This document shows, one piece after another, positions 16,244 to 22,086 of a stretch of DNA of 22,086 nucleotides. Origin of the DNA: ZC4RG25 sp041687075 (GTDB lineage: Bacteria; Pseudomonadota; Alphaproteobacteria; Rhizobiales; Hyphomicrobiaceae); NCBI GenBank assembly GCA_041687075.1, contig JAWLCO010000060.1, positions 1-22,086 of the forward strand, in the 5' to 3' direction. Both the position numbers and the translations under genes were made by a program. Each line of letters starts with the position of its first letter. The stretch's first letter is position 1. The notes beneath the pieces are model-generated. The model made no database searches, was not told where the DNA came from, and worked only from the letters and a program-made list of their open reading frames with translations.

Positions 16244-16257
16244 GAGCCGTTCGGCTC
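16244..16257. promoter_or_regulatory. Palindrome between the divergent formate dehydrogenase and TRAP operons, possible operator
   Basis: GAGCCG and CGGCTC are separated by TT, a perfect 6-2-6 inverted repeat. It sits 106 bases ahead of the small TAT gene start and about 60 bases upstream of the candidate TRAP -35 box, a position open to a regulator of either operon. No T run follows, so it is not a terminator. No regulator gene is nearby. The rest of the 16138-16367 gap holds only the promoter candidate listed next. Confidence 0.3.
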
Positions 16258-16318
16258 ATGGCGTCGGTTCAGGAAGACGGGCTAGGTGCACGACAATAAG
16301 CATCATACATCCGGACGA

Positions 16319-16346
16319 TTGACTTTCCTTTCGCGTTTGTTATCAA
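16319..16346 (+). promoter_or_regulatory. Candidate sigma-70-type promoter of the TRAP operon
   Basis: TTGACT at 16319-16324 and TATCAA at 16341-16346 are separated by 16 bases, in an AT-richer patch 21 bases ahead of the small permease start. Both boxes match the consensus at four positions or better. This is pattern matching only. Confidence 0.4.
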
Positions 16347-16367
16347 GCGCCAACTGGGGGAAACTTC

Positions 16368-16865
16368 ATGATAATTCGCCTCATAGACGGCCTGAACGAG
16401 GTCGTCGGCCGGATCATCTCGGTTGTCGCGATCGTCTTTACGGCGGTCATCCTCTACGATGTCGTGATGCGCTATGCGTTCAACGCGCCGACGCGCTGGG
16501 CTTTCGACGTCAGCAAGCAGCTTTACGGGTTCTACTTCGTGATGCTGGGTGGTTACGCGCTACGGCATCAGGCGCACGTGCGGGTCGATCTTGTGATGGA
16601 ACGGATTTCTGCCGAGCCGCGCCGCTGGGTAGAGATCGTTGGTTATCTCCTCTTTTACTTCCCGTTTGCGTGGGTCTTCCTGAGCTACAGCTACTCGTTC
16701 GCGCTGCGCTCCTGGAACCAGGGCGAGACGACCTACGGCTCGGTGCAGCTGCCGGTCTACCCGCTCAAGATCGCCATGACGGTAGCGGCAGCGTTGCTGC
16801 TCCTGCAGGGAATCTCCGAGTTTCTGAAGCTCATCTTGCGCCAGGAGACGCCACGTGTCGGGTGA
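16368..16865 (+). CDS. dctQ: TRAP transporter small permease subunit (DctQ family)
   Basis: The 165-residue membrane protein has four hydrophobic segments near residues 13-33, 48-66, 88-108 and 132-152, the standard DctQ layout, with the conserved YDVVMRYAFNAPTRWAFDVS stretch at about 28-47. It pairs with the large permease to form the membrane part of a sodium-driven TRAP importer. The start follows GGGGGAAA. Its 3' end overlaps the large permease start by 11 bases. First gene of a dctQ-dctM-dctP operon running right. Confidence 0.93.
   Translation: MIIRLIDGLNEVVGRIISVVAIVFTAVILYDVVMRYAFNAPTRWAFDVSKQLYGFYFVMLGGYALRHQAHVRVDLVMERISAEPRRWVEIVGYLLFYFPFAWVFLSYSYSFALRSWNQGETTYGSVQLPVYPLKIAMTVAAALLLLQGISEFLKLILRQETPRVG
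16843..16847 (+). promoter_or_regulatory. Ribosome binding site supporting the GTG start of the large permease
   Basis: AGGAG lies seven bases before the GTG at 16855 and nineteen before the next in-frame ATG at 16867. Spacing favours GTG, giving an 11-base overlap with the small permease gene. Confidence 0.65.
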
Positions 16866-18177
16866 AATGGTTGCGCTTACCATGGCCGGCCTCCTCGTTG
16901 CGGGGCTGTTCATGGGGCACCCGCTCGCCTTCGTGCTGGGCGGCACTGCCGTGCTCGGCGCCCTCATCGCCGGCAAGCCGATGGTGCTGGGCATCGTCGT
17001 CAACCGGATCTTCGGCGACGTCCTGGACAACTACACGCTGATCGCGATTCCGCTGTTCGTCCTGATGGCTCGCTTCCTGTCGGACTCAGGCGTTACGGAC
17101 AAGATGTTCGAATCGCTGCGCCTGCTGATGGCGCAGGTGCGGGGTGGTCTGGCATTGGCCGTTGTGTTCATCTCGGTTCTTTTGGCCGCCACGACCGGCA
17201 TCATCGGTGCCTCGATCACTGTCATGGGCGTCATGGCTCTGCGCCCGATGCTGCAGTACGGCTACAGCAAGACGCTGACGACGGGCGTGATTGCTGCCTC
17301 GGGCTGCCTCGGGATTCTCATCCCGCCGTCGATCATGCTGATTCTGATGTCGAGCTACTCGTCTCTCTCCGTGGGTGAGTTGTTCGCTGGTGCCCTGATC
17401 CCTGGTGTGCTGCTCGGCATGCTTTACGCCATCTACGTGTTCATCGTCGCGCTCGTGCGCCCGGACATGGCGCCAGCAGTGAAGCCCGATGAGCAGATCA
17501 GCCGCGGAGAGCTCTGGAAGATGCTGGCGGTCGAAGCGTTGCCGCCGCTGCTCCTGATTTTTGGCGTGTTGGGCTCGCTTCTGGCCGGTATCGCCACGGC
17601 GACCGAGGTGTCGGCCATTGGTGTGGTGCTGGCGCTCGCCATCGTGATCGCACGCGGCCGGTTCGAGTGGGCGACCTTCTTCAGCGCGCTCAGGGAGACT
17701 GGCCGCACGTCCGCGATGATCCTGTTCATCGTCGTCGGCGCGACCGCCTTCACCGGCGTGTTCAACATCACCGGCGGTCTGCGCGCCGCTCAGGACCTGG
17801 TGCGTGGGCTCGATGCGGACCCCTGGATGCTGATCACGCTGATGATGTTCATCATCTTCCTGCTGGGCATGTTTCTGGACTGGACGGGCATCGTGCTGCT
17901 GTCGTTCCCGATCTTCCTGCCCATCGTGCAGGAGATGGGCATCAGCCAGCTCTGGTTCGTCATCCTGATGTCGGTCGTTCTGCAAACGTCCTTCCTGACA
18001 CCGCCGTTCGGCTACGCGCTGTTCTACATGCGCGCGATAGCGCCGGACCACGTCAGGACCAGCCAGATCATCCTCGGCGCGGTGCCCTTCATCGTGTTGA
18101 TCATTCTGATGAGCCTTGCCGTCGCCGCCTTCCCGTCGCTCGCGACGTGGCTGCCCTCGCAACTGTACGCCAACTAA
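16855..18177 (+). CDS. dctM: TRAP transporter large permease subunit (DctM family)
   Basis: The 440-residue protein is hydrophobic throughout with about twelve membrane helices. The DctM signature ASGCLGILIPPSI is at 148-160, and LLSFPIFLPI and TSFLTPPFGYALFY near the C-terminus are also typical. It forms the ion-coupled translocation channel of the TRAP system with the preceding small permease. It starts with GTG and overlaps the previous gene. The binding-protein gene follows after 15 bases. Full length, no defects seen. Confidence 0.95.
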   Translation: MSGEMVALTMAGLLVAGLFMGHPLAFVLGGTAVLGALIAGKPMVLGIVVNRIFGDVLDNYTLIAIPLFVLMARFLSDSGVTDKMFESLRLLMAQVRGGLALAVVFISVLLAATTGIIGASITVMGVMALRPMLQYGYSKTLTTGVIAASGCLGILIPPSIMLILMSSYSSLSVGELFAGALIPGVLLGMLYAIYVFIVALVRPDMAPAVKPDEQISRGELWKMLAVEALPPLLLIFGVLGSLLAGIATATEVSAIGVVLALAIVIARGRFEWATFFSALRETGRTSAMILFIVVGATAFTGVFNITGGLRAAQDLVRGLDADPWMLITLMMFIIFLLGMFLDWTGIVLLSFPIFLPIVQEMGISQLWFVILMSVVLQTSFLTPPFGYALFYMRAIAPDHVRTSQIILGAVPFIVLIILMSLAVAAFPSLATWLPSQLYAN

Positions 18178-18192
18178 GGGAGTACCAATCAC

Positions 18193-19284
18193 ATGAGGAC
18201 CAAGGTGAAGCTGCTGACTGCCGCGGCCATGCTGGCTGCGTTCTCCGGGCCCGCGCTGGCCCAGGAGAGCTGGACCATGACAACCGTCTGGCCGTCCTCG
18301 CTCGAGCTGATCGAGATCGACAAGAAATTCGTCGAGGTGGCGAATAAGTTGGTCGGTGACAAGCTGAAGATCGAGTTCTACGACGGCGGCACGCTGGTGC
18401 CCGCCGGCGAGGTGTTCAGTGCGGTGGAGTCCGGCACTGTCCAGGCCGGTGGTGACTGGCCGGGTTACTGGGCGGGTCGCGATCCAGCGTTCTCGCCTCT
18501 TTCGACGCACATCAGCCTGTTCAACGCCCTCGACTACGTGAACTGGATCGAGCAATGGGGCGGCGCGGAGCTCTACAATGAGGTCTACGGCCGCTTCGGC
18601 ATGGTCTACCTGCCTTACGGCATCACCAACAACGAGTCGGGTTTCCGCACGAACAAGCCGGTCCGCACGCTCGAGGATCTCAAGGGCATGCGCCTGCGGC
18701 TCTCGGGCCTGGAGCAGGGCAAGCTGCTCGAGAAGCTTGGCGGCAGCCAGGTCTCCATGGCCGGCGGCGAGATCTACCAGTCGCTCGAGCGCGGTGTGAT
18801 CGATGGTGCCGAGTTCTCGACGCCGAACGTCGACTATTCAGGTGGCTTCCATCAGGTGACGAAGTACTGGGCGACGCCAGGCTGGCACCAGTCCTCGTCC
18901 GTATTCGGTGTGATGATCAACAAGGCGTCTTGGGATGCTCTCGCTCCGGACGTGCAGGAGAAGCTGAAGATCGCCGCCCAGACGACCATGCTGTGGTCGA
19001 TTGCCTTCACGGAAAAGCGGGCGGCCGAGGCCTTCGCCAAGTTCAAGGAAGCCGGCACCGAGATCACCCGCCTCAGCGACGAAGAGCTGGGCAAGCTGCA
19101 GGAGATGGCGAACCAGGTGATCGAGGAGACGGCCTGCGGAAGCAAGACGTCGGCCCAGATCTACCTGAGCCAGCTCGAGTATCTGGATGACTACGCCAAC
19201 TGGCGCGACGCTTCGGCCCCGTACAATCTCGGCCGCACGCCAAACGGTCCGGACCTGGAGAAGATCCGCGCCTGCGCCAAGTAA
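18193..19284 (+). CDS. dctP: TRAP transporter substrate-binding protein (DctP family, TakP-like)
   Basis: The 363-residue periplasmic protein delivers ligand to the two permease proteins encoded just upstream. A Sec signal peptide ends at ALA21-23/Q24. The conserved GMRLRLSG at 165-172 gives Arg169, the arginine that pairs with a substrate carboxylate in DctP proteins. AEFSTPNVD at 206-214 and YWATPGWHQ at 225-233 resemble the ligand loops of TakP-type proteins for 2-oxo acids, so a 2-oxo or hydroxy carboxylic acid is the likely ligand (inference). It ends the operon; an intrinsic terminator follows 26 bases later. Confidence 0.92.
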   Translation: MRTKVKLLTAAAMLAAFSGPALAQESWTMTTVWPSSLELIEIDKKFVEVANKLVGDKLKIEFYDGGTLVPAGEVFSAVESGTVQAGGDWPGYWAGRDPAFSPLSTHISLFNALDYVNWIEQWGGAELYNEVYGRFGMVYLPYGITNNESGFRTNKPVRTLEDLKGMRLRLSGLEQGKLLEKLGGSQVSMAGGEIYQSLERGVIDGAEFSTPNVDYSGGFHQVTKYWATPGWHQSSSVFGVMINKASWDALAPDVQEKLKIAAQTTMLWSIAFTEKRAAEAFAKFKEAGTEITRLSDEELGKLQEMANQVIEETACGSKTSAQIYLSQLEYLDDYANWRDASAPYNLGRTPNGPDLEKIRACAK

Positions 19285-19310
19285 GAGCGCTGATCCTACG
19301 CCTGTCGGAA

Positions 19311-19343
19311 GGCCTGCCGGAGAGACCCCGGCAGGCCTTTTTT
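19311..19343 (+). terminator. Strong rho-independent terminator closing the TRAP operon
   Basis: GGCCTGCCGG at 19311-19320 pairs perfectly with CCGGCAGGCC at 19328-19337, a 10-bp GC-rich stem with a 7-base loop, followed by six T. It lies just after the binding-protein stop and separates the operon from the TAXI gene. Confidence 0.93.
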
Positions 19344-19410
19344 CTTAGATGGCCCTAGACTCGCCCAAAATATTCGCATTTTTAGGTATTCCGGAGGCGC
19401 GAGACGGCCC

Positions 19411-19477
19411 TCAGGCACAAATCCGGCCAGCTCGCGTCGAAGGATGATGCAGCCACAGGCTCCGGGTTTGTGCATGG
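19411..19477 (+). repeat. Long inverted repeat in the TAXI upstream region, possible structured leader or operator
   Basis: GCACAAATCCGG (19415-19426) and CCGGGTTTGTGC (19462-19473) form a 12-bp stem with one G-U wobble, extended by further pairs beyond a single mismatch at the base. The loop is 35 bases. No T run follows. A second, smaller pair, CAAGTG (19489-19494) and CACTTG (19516-19521), lies just downstream and touches the candidate -35 box. The 19344-19613 gap has no gene I can support. Confidence 0.5.
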
Positions 19478-19518
19478 CAATATCACCGCAAGTGCATGAT
19501 CTGCCCTGCACATTTCAC

Positions 19519-19546
19519 TTGATGGGAGCGCCCGCGGTGCTAGTTT
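19519..19546 (+). promoter_or_regulatory. Candidate promoter of the TAXI gene
   Basis: TTGATG at 19519-19524 and TAGTTT at 19541-19546 with a 16-base spacer, about 67 bases ahead of the GTG start. Needed somewhere here, because the upstream operon ends in a strong terminator. The match is moderate. Confidence 0.3.
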
Positions 19547-19613
19547 GGCGCGCCGCAGCATGCATCGTAGACGCAACTATATCGCCGGTTCGTTTGTGTA
19601 GGGGGAAGTCATC

Positions 19614-20747
19614 GTGTCAGCCCTTATTGTGCGTTGGGCGCTTGTACTCGCGTGCGCCGTAGCCATGGTCATGCCGGCCAGCGCCCAGCAAGGGGCGTCT
19701 GGCTCCCGGGCGCGGTCGGCGTCGCATTCCGAGTTGATCGAGCGGGCCAATCAGAACACGGTCACAATCGTATCCGGCACGCCAGCGGGAACGTACCTGA
19801 CCGTCGCCTATGACATGGCGGCCGTGCTCGACGACGGCTACGATCTCCGCGTCCTTGCCATCGCCGGAAAGGGCAGCGTTCAGAACGTACGCGACATCCT
19901 TTATTTGCGCGGCGTCGACATGGGCATCGTCCAGTCCGATACGCTGACGCACTTGAAGCGGACGGGTGAGCTGGGGAGCAACATCGGCCAGCGCATCGTC
20001 TACGTCACCAAGCTCTACAACGAGGAAATGCACATCATCGCCGGTCCCGGCATCGAGAAGCTCGAGGACCTGAACGGCAAGAAGGTCAACTTCAGCGATC
20101 CTGGCAGTGGCACCGAGCTGTCCACCGCTATCGTCTTCGACCTTCTCGGCATTGAGCCGGAAAGGGTCAACATGGGGCAGGCGGACGCGCTGGTGAAAGT
20201 CAAGTCCGGCGAGATTGCGGCGACCGTGTTCATTGCGGGCCGGCCTGCGTCGGCGATCGCGAAGCTGCCCAAGGATCCCGACCTGCGCATTCTGCCGATG
20301 CCCTACACGCAGGAGCTGGAAGAGGCGAGCTATCTGCCAGCCACCCTCACCAGCGAGGATTATCCGAACCTCATCGCAGAGGGTGAGAAGGTGGAGACGA
20401 TCGCCGTCGGCGCCGTTCTCGCCGTCTATAACTGGCCAGAAAACACGGATCGTTACCGGCGCGTGGAGAATTTCGTGAACGCGCTGTTCAGCAACTTTCC
20501 CGAGTTCCAGAAACCACCCCGCCACCCGAAGTGGCGCGAAGTGAACCTCGCCGCAAGTCTGCGGGGCTGGGAGCGGTCTCCGGCAGCCCAGAAGTGGCTG
20601 GACAATGCCGCGAGCCAGGCTTCGGTGCGTATCAATCCGAGCCTTGCTCGCCAGCAGGCGGCGCGCGCCGCGCCGGGTGACGTGGCCGAGCAGGAGCGCC
20701 TGTTCCGGCAATTCATGGAGTGGGTCGACCGGCAGCAGAACCAGTGA
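19614..20747 (+). CDS. TAXI family TRAP solute-binding protein
   Basis: The 377-residue exported protein starts with a Sec signal ending at ASA22-24/Q25. The mature part opens with TVTIVSGTPAGTYLTVAYDMA (about 49-69), the glycine-rich TAXI motif, followed by the SVQNVRDILYLRGVDMGIVQSD region and the KVNFSDPGSGTE loop, which line the ligand cleft in this family. TAXI proteins usually feed a fused DctQM permease, but none is encoded next to it. The GTG start at 19614 follows GGGGGAAG. The C-terminus from about 300 has an Ala/Gln/Arg-rich extension. It is followed 46 bases later by an exported Sel1-like protein, probably cotranscribed. Ligand unknown. Confidence 0.88.
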   Translation: MSALIVRWALVLACAVAMVMPASAQQGASGSRARSASHSELIERANQNTVTIVSGTPAGTYLTVAYDMAAVLDDGYDLRVLAIAGKGSVQNVRDILYLRGVDMGIVQSDTLTHLKRTGELGSNIGQRIVYVTKLYNEEMHIIAGPGIEKLEDLNGKKVNFSDPGSGTELSTAIVFDLLGIEPERVNMGQADALVKVKSGEIAATVFIAGRPASAIAKLPKDPDLRILPMPYTQELEEASYLPATLTSEDYPNLIAEGEKVETIAVGAVLAVYNWPENTDRYRRVENFVNALFSNFPEFQKPPRHPKWREVNLAASLRGWERSPAAQKWLDNAASQASVRINPSLARQQAARAAPGDVAEQERLFRQFMEWVDRQQNQ

Positions 20748-20793
20748 CGGCTGATGGGCCGATCCCGTTGGCTCTATTCGGCGGGAGGGAGCG

Positions 20794-21666
20794 ATGCGAT
20801 TGCGCGAGGCAGGCCGAGGCTCGGTGCAAACCGGTATCCGGGCGTTCCTGATGGCCCTGGCACTGATGGCCTGTGCCGCTGTGCCTCGCGCCAACGCGCA
20901 GGCTGCGGACGGTAAGTTCAGCATCAGCATCGCTGCCGTGATCCTCGCCGAGCCCGGGGTGGAAACGCCGCTGCCCATCCAGATCGCGCCGGGCGAGAAC
21001 CTGCCCCAGAACAGCTTCATCAGAATTCGCGGCCTGCCAGCATCCGCAACCCTGTCGGAAGGCCATGTCGTGGCGCCCGGCTCATGGGCGGTGCCGCTAT
21101 CGGCCCTGCCGACCCTCAAGATTGCCGCGCCGATCTCCGAAAGCGGAAAGGCCGCCCTCACGGTCGCTCTCGTTGGCATCGACGGCACGGTCTGGGCGGA
21201 GGCGAGATCGACGCTGGCGGTGATCGCCGCTGCCGCACTGCCGGTCGATGGCAAAGGCGCGGAGGCATCACAAACGACCGTTGCCACGGTCGGGCCCGCC
21301 GGAGCACCGCCGCCTGATGCGGGCTCGCCGGGATCGGACGTGCAACCCGTGCCGCCTCGGCCAACCCCTTTGACGCTCTCCCCGAAAGACAACGAGCGCG
21401 CGCTGCGGTACGTGGCGAATGGGGAGGAGCTGATGGAGCAGGGCGATGTCGCCGGAGCACGCCTCTTCTATGAGCGGGCCGTCGACATCGGCCTTGCAAA
21501 AGCCGCCATCGCTCTCGCTGAAACCTACGACCCGCACGAGCTCAGCCGCTGGCCGGTGAGGGGCCTCAGACCCGACATTGAACAAGCCCGCCGCTGGTAC
21601 GAACGCGCCGGGCAGCTTGGTGCGCCGGAAGCTGACGCTCGACTCCAGCGGCTGACGGCGCGGTGA
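20794..21666 (+). CDS. Exported protein with a C-terminal Sel1/TPR-like repeat
   Basis: The 290-residue protein has a signal peptide ending at about ANA33-35/Q36. Residues 40-150 form a beta-rich domain of unknown type (KFSISIAAVILAEPGVE, then SFIRIRGLPASATLSEG). Residues 155-195 are a Pro/Ala/Gly-rich linker. Residues 200-288 are helical and Sel1-like: GDVAGARLFYERAVDIGLAK and EQARRWYERAGQLGAPEA are the two halves of solenoid repeats, split by a short loop. The start at 20794 follows GGGAGG. Such solenoids bind other proteins. Its place behind the TAXI gene suggests a periplasmic partner (inference). No catalytic residues seen. Confidence 0.8.
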   Translation: MRLREAGRGSVQTGIRAFLMALALMACAAVPRANAQAADGKFSISIAAVILAEPGVETPLPIQIAPGENLPQNSFIRIRGLPASATLSEGHVVAPGSWAVPLSALPTLKIAAPISESGKAALTVALVGIDGTVWAEARSTLAVIAAAALPVDGKGAEASQTTVATVGPAGAPPPDAGSPGSDVQPVPPRPTPLTLSPKDNERALRYVANGEELMEQGDVAGARLFYERAVDIGLAKAAIALAETYDPHELSRWPVRGLRPDIEQARRWYERAGQLGAPEADARLQRLTAR

Positions 21667-21813
21667 GGGTTGAGTTCGGCCGGCCGCTCCTTACGCTGAG
21701 CCTAATGTGGGCGAGCTTTCGTCAACGTCGCCCCGGATTGCTTCATCCCGGCAATCTGCGATCCTGAGAATCATACGGACCGGTTCCCGGCCTGATCTTA
21801 TGGAGGGCGCATC

Positions 21814-22086
21814 GTGACGGATGATCTGACGTATCTTCGGCGTGCCGTGGCGCTCGCCCGAGAATCTTTCGACCGCGGCGACGGCCTGCCGTTCGGAGCC
21901 GTGGTCGTCAGGGATGGGCAAGTCCTTGGCGAAGGACGAAACGTCACGAACGTGACGGGCGACCCGAGCGATCACGCGGAGCTTGCTGCCATCCGGCAAG
22001 CCTGCCGCAAACTGGGCACGCTGAGACTGGACGGGGCAACCCTGTATGCGTCCGGCGAGCCGTGCCCGATGTGCCTTGGGCTCATG
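21814..22086 (+). CDS. Partial nucleoside deaminase (cytidine/deoxycytidylate deaminase family)
   Basis: The first 91 codons are in the window; the gene runs off the right edge. The zinc-deaminase motifs are both present: HAE at 54-56 (His ligand and proton-shuttle Glu) and PCPMC at 83-87 with two Cys ligands. LPFGAVVV at 25-32 and DPSDHAELAAIRQA at 50-63 are close to guanine deaminase (GuaD-type) and related nucleoside deaminases rather than TadA, though the C-terminus that would decide is missing. The GTG at 21814 follows GGAGG at good spacing. It is separated from the previous gene by 147 bases in which I see nothing else. Confidence 0.88.
   Translation, partial: MTDDLTYLRRAVALARESFDRGDGLPFGAVVVRDGQVLGEGRNVTNVTGDPSDHAELAAIRQACRKLGTLRLDGATLYASGEPCPMCLGLM

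Noticed and set aside
17086..18555. 489-codon open frame on - across the TRAP permease and binding-protein genes
   Set aside because: The His/Gln/Arg/Asp-rich translation is typical of antisense to membrane-protein genes in GC-rich DNA; it spans two real genes.
19617..21392. 591-codon open frame on - opposite the TAXI and Sel1-like genes
   Set aside because: It covers two well-supported + genes and lacks any motif; a high-GC shadow.
1..22086. CRISPR arrays, insertion sequences, tRNA or rRNA genes, phage genes
   Set aside because: No spaced short repeats, transposase motifs, terminal inverted repeats or tRNA-like cloverleaf sequences were seen in the gaps or coding regions.

Overview
The window is dense, GC-rich coding DNA with short intergenic gaps. 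The gene families point to an alphaproteobacterium, most likely of the order Hyphomicrobiales (Rhizobiales): TRAP and TAXI transport proteins, a three-subunit periplasmic formate dehydrogenase with its small TAT protein, and a glycosidase/RmlD fusion. This placement rests on protein resemblance and composition, because no rRNA or tRNA is present.

Left block (1-5038). Two genes run leftward. One is the N-terminus of a membrane protein that resembles the sensor part of rhizobial adenylate/guanylate cyclases and is cut by the window edge. The other is a large, strongly modified ABC transporter. Diverging from them is a translationally coupled pair, a GT4-type glycosyltransferase and a cytosolic NodB-like polysaccharide deacetylase. 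The block looks like a cell-surface glycan locus, but its product cannot be read from sequence.

Small-molecule metabolism block (5115-8440). It holds a PLP-dependent D-threonine aldolase/D-serine dehydratase-like enzyme, a convergent TauE/SafE anion exporter, an RraA-like aldolase/decarboxylase, and a broken remnant of a TRAP (DctP) binding protein with a nonsense codon at position 6. The enzymes could work on hydroxy-amino acids or C4 acids (inference).

Formate dehydrogenase block (8478-16137, leftward). In transcription order: a small TAT-signal protein, the catalytic molybdopterin alpha subunit (Cys form, TAT signal), the four-cluster Fe-S beta subunit, the cytochrome b gamma subunit, and then a GH1-like/RmlD-like fusion 30 bases behind gamma. 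Together alpha, beta and gamma would oxidise formate in the periplasm and pass electrons through haem b to quinone.

Transport block (16368-21666, rightward). It opens with a complete tripartite TRAP operon (small permease, large permease with GTG start, binding protein) closed by a strong intrinsic terminator. Next come a structured non-coding stretch, a TAXI-type binding protein with no permease beside it, and an exported Sel1-like protein. The window ends inside a nucleoside deaminase gene (21814 to the edge).

The most unusual objects are the ABC protein, which has one altered Walker A followed by three tandem Q-loop/signature-like modules, and the glycosidase/RmlD fusion attached to a formate dehydrogenase operon. 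The long Pro/Gly/Gln-rich insertion in the formate dehydrogenase alpha subunit and the inverted repeat ahead of the orphan TAXI gene are also worth checking.
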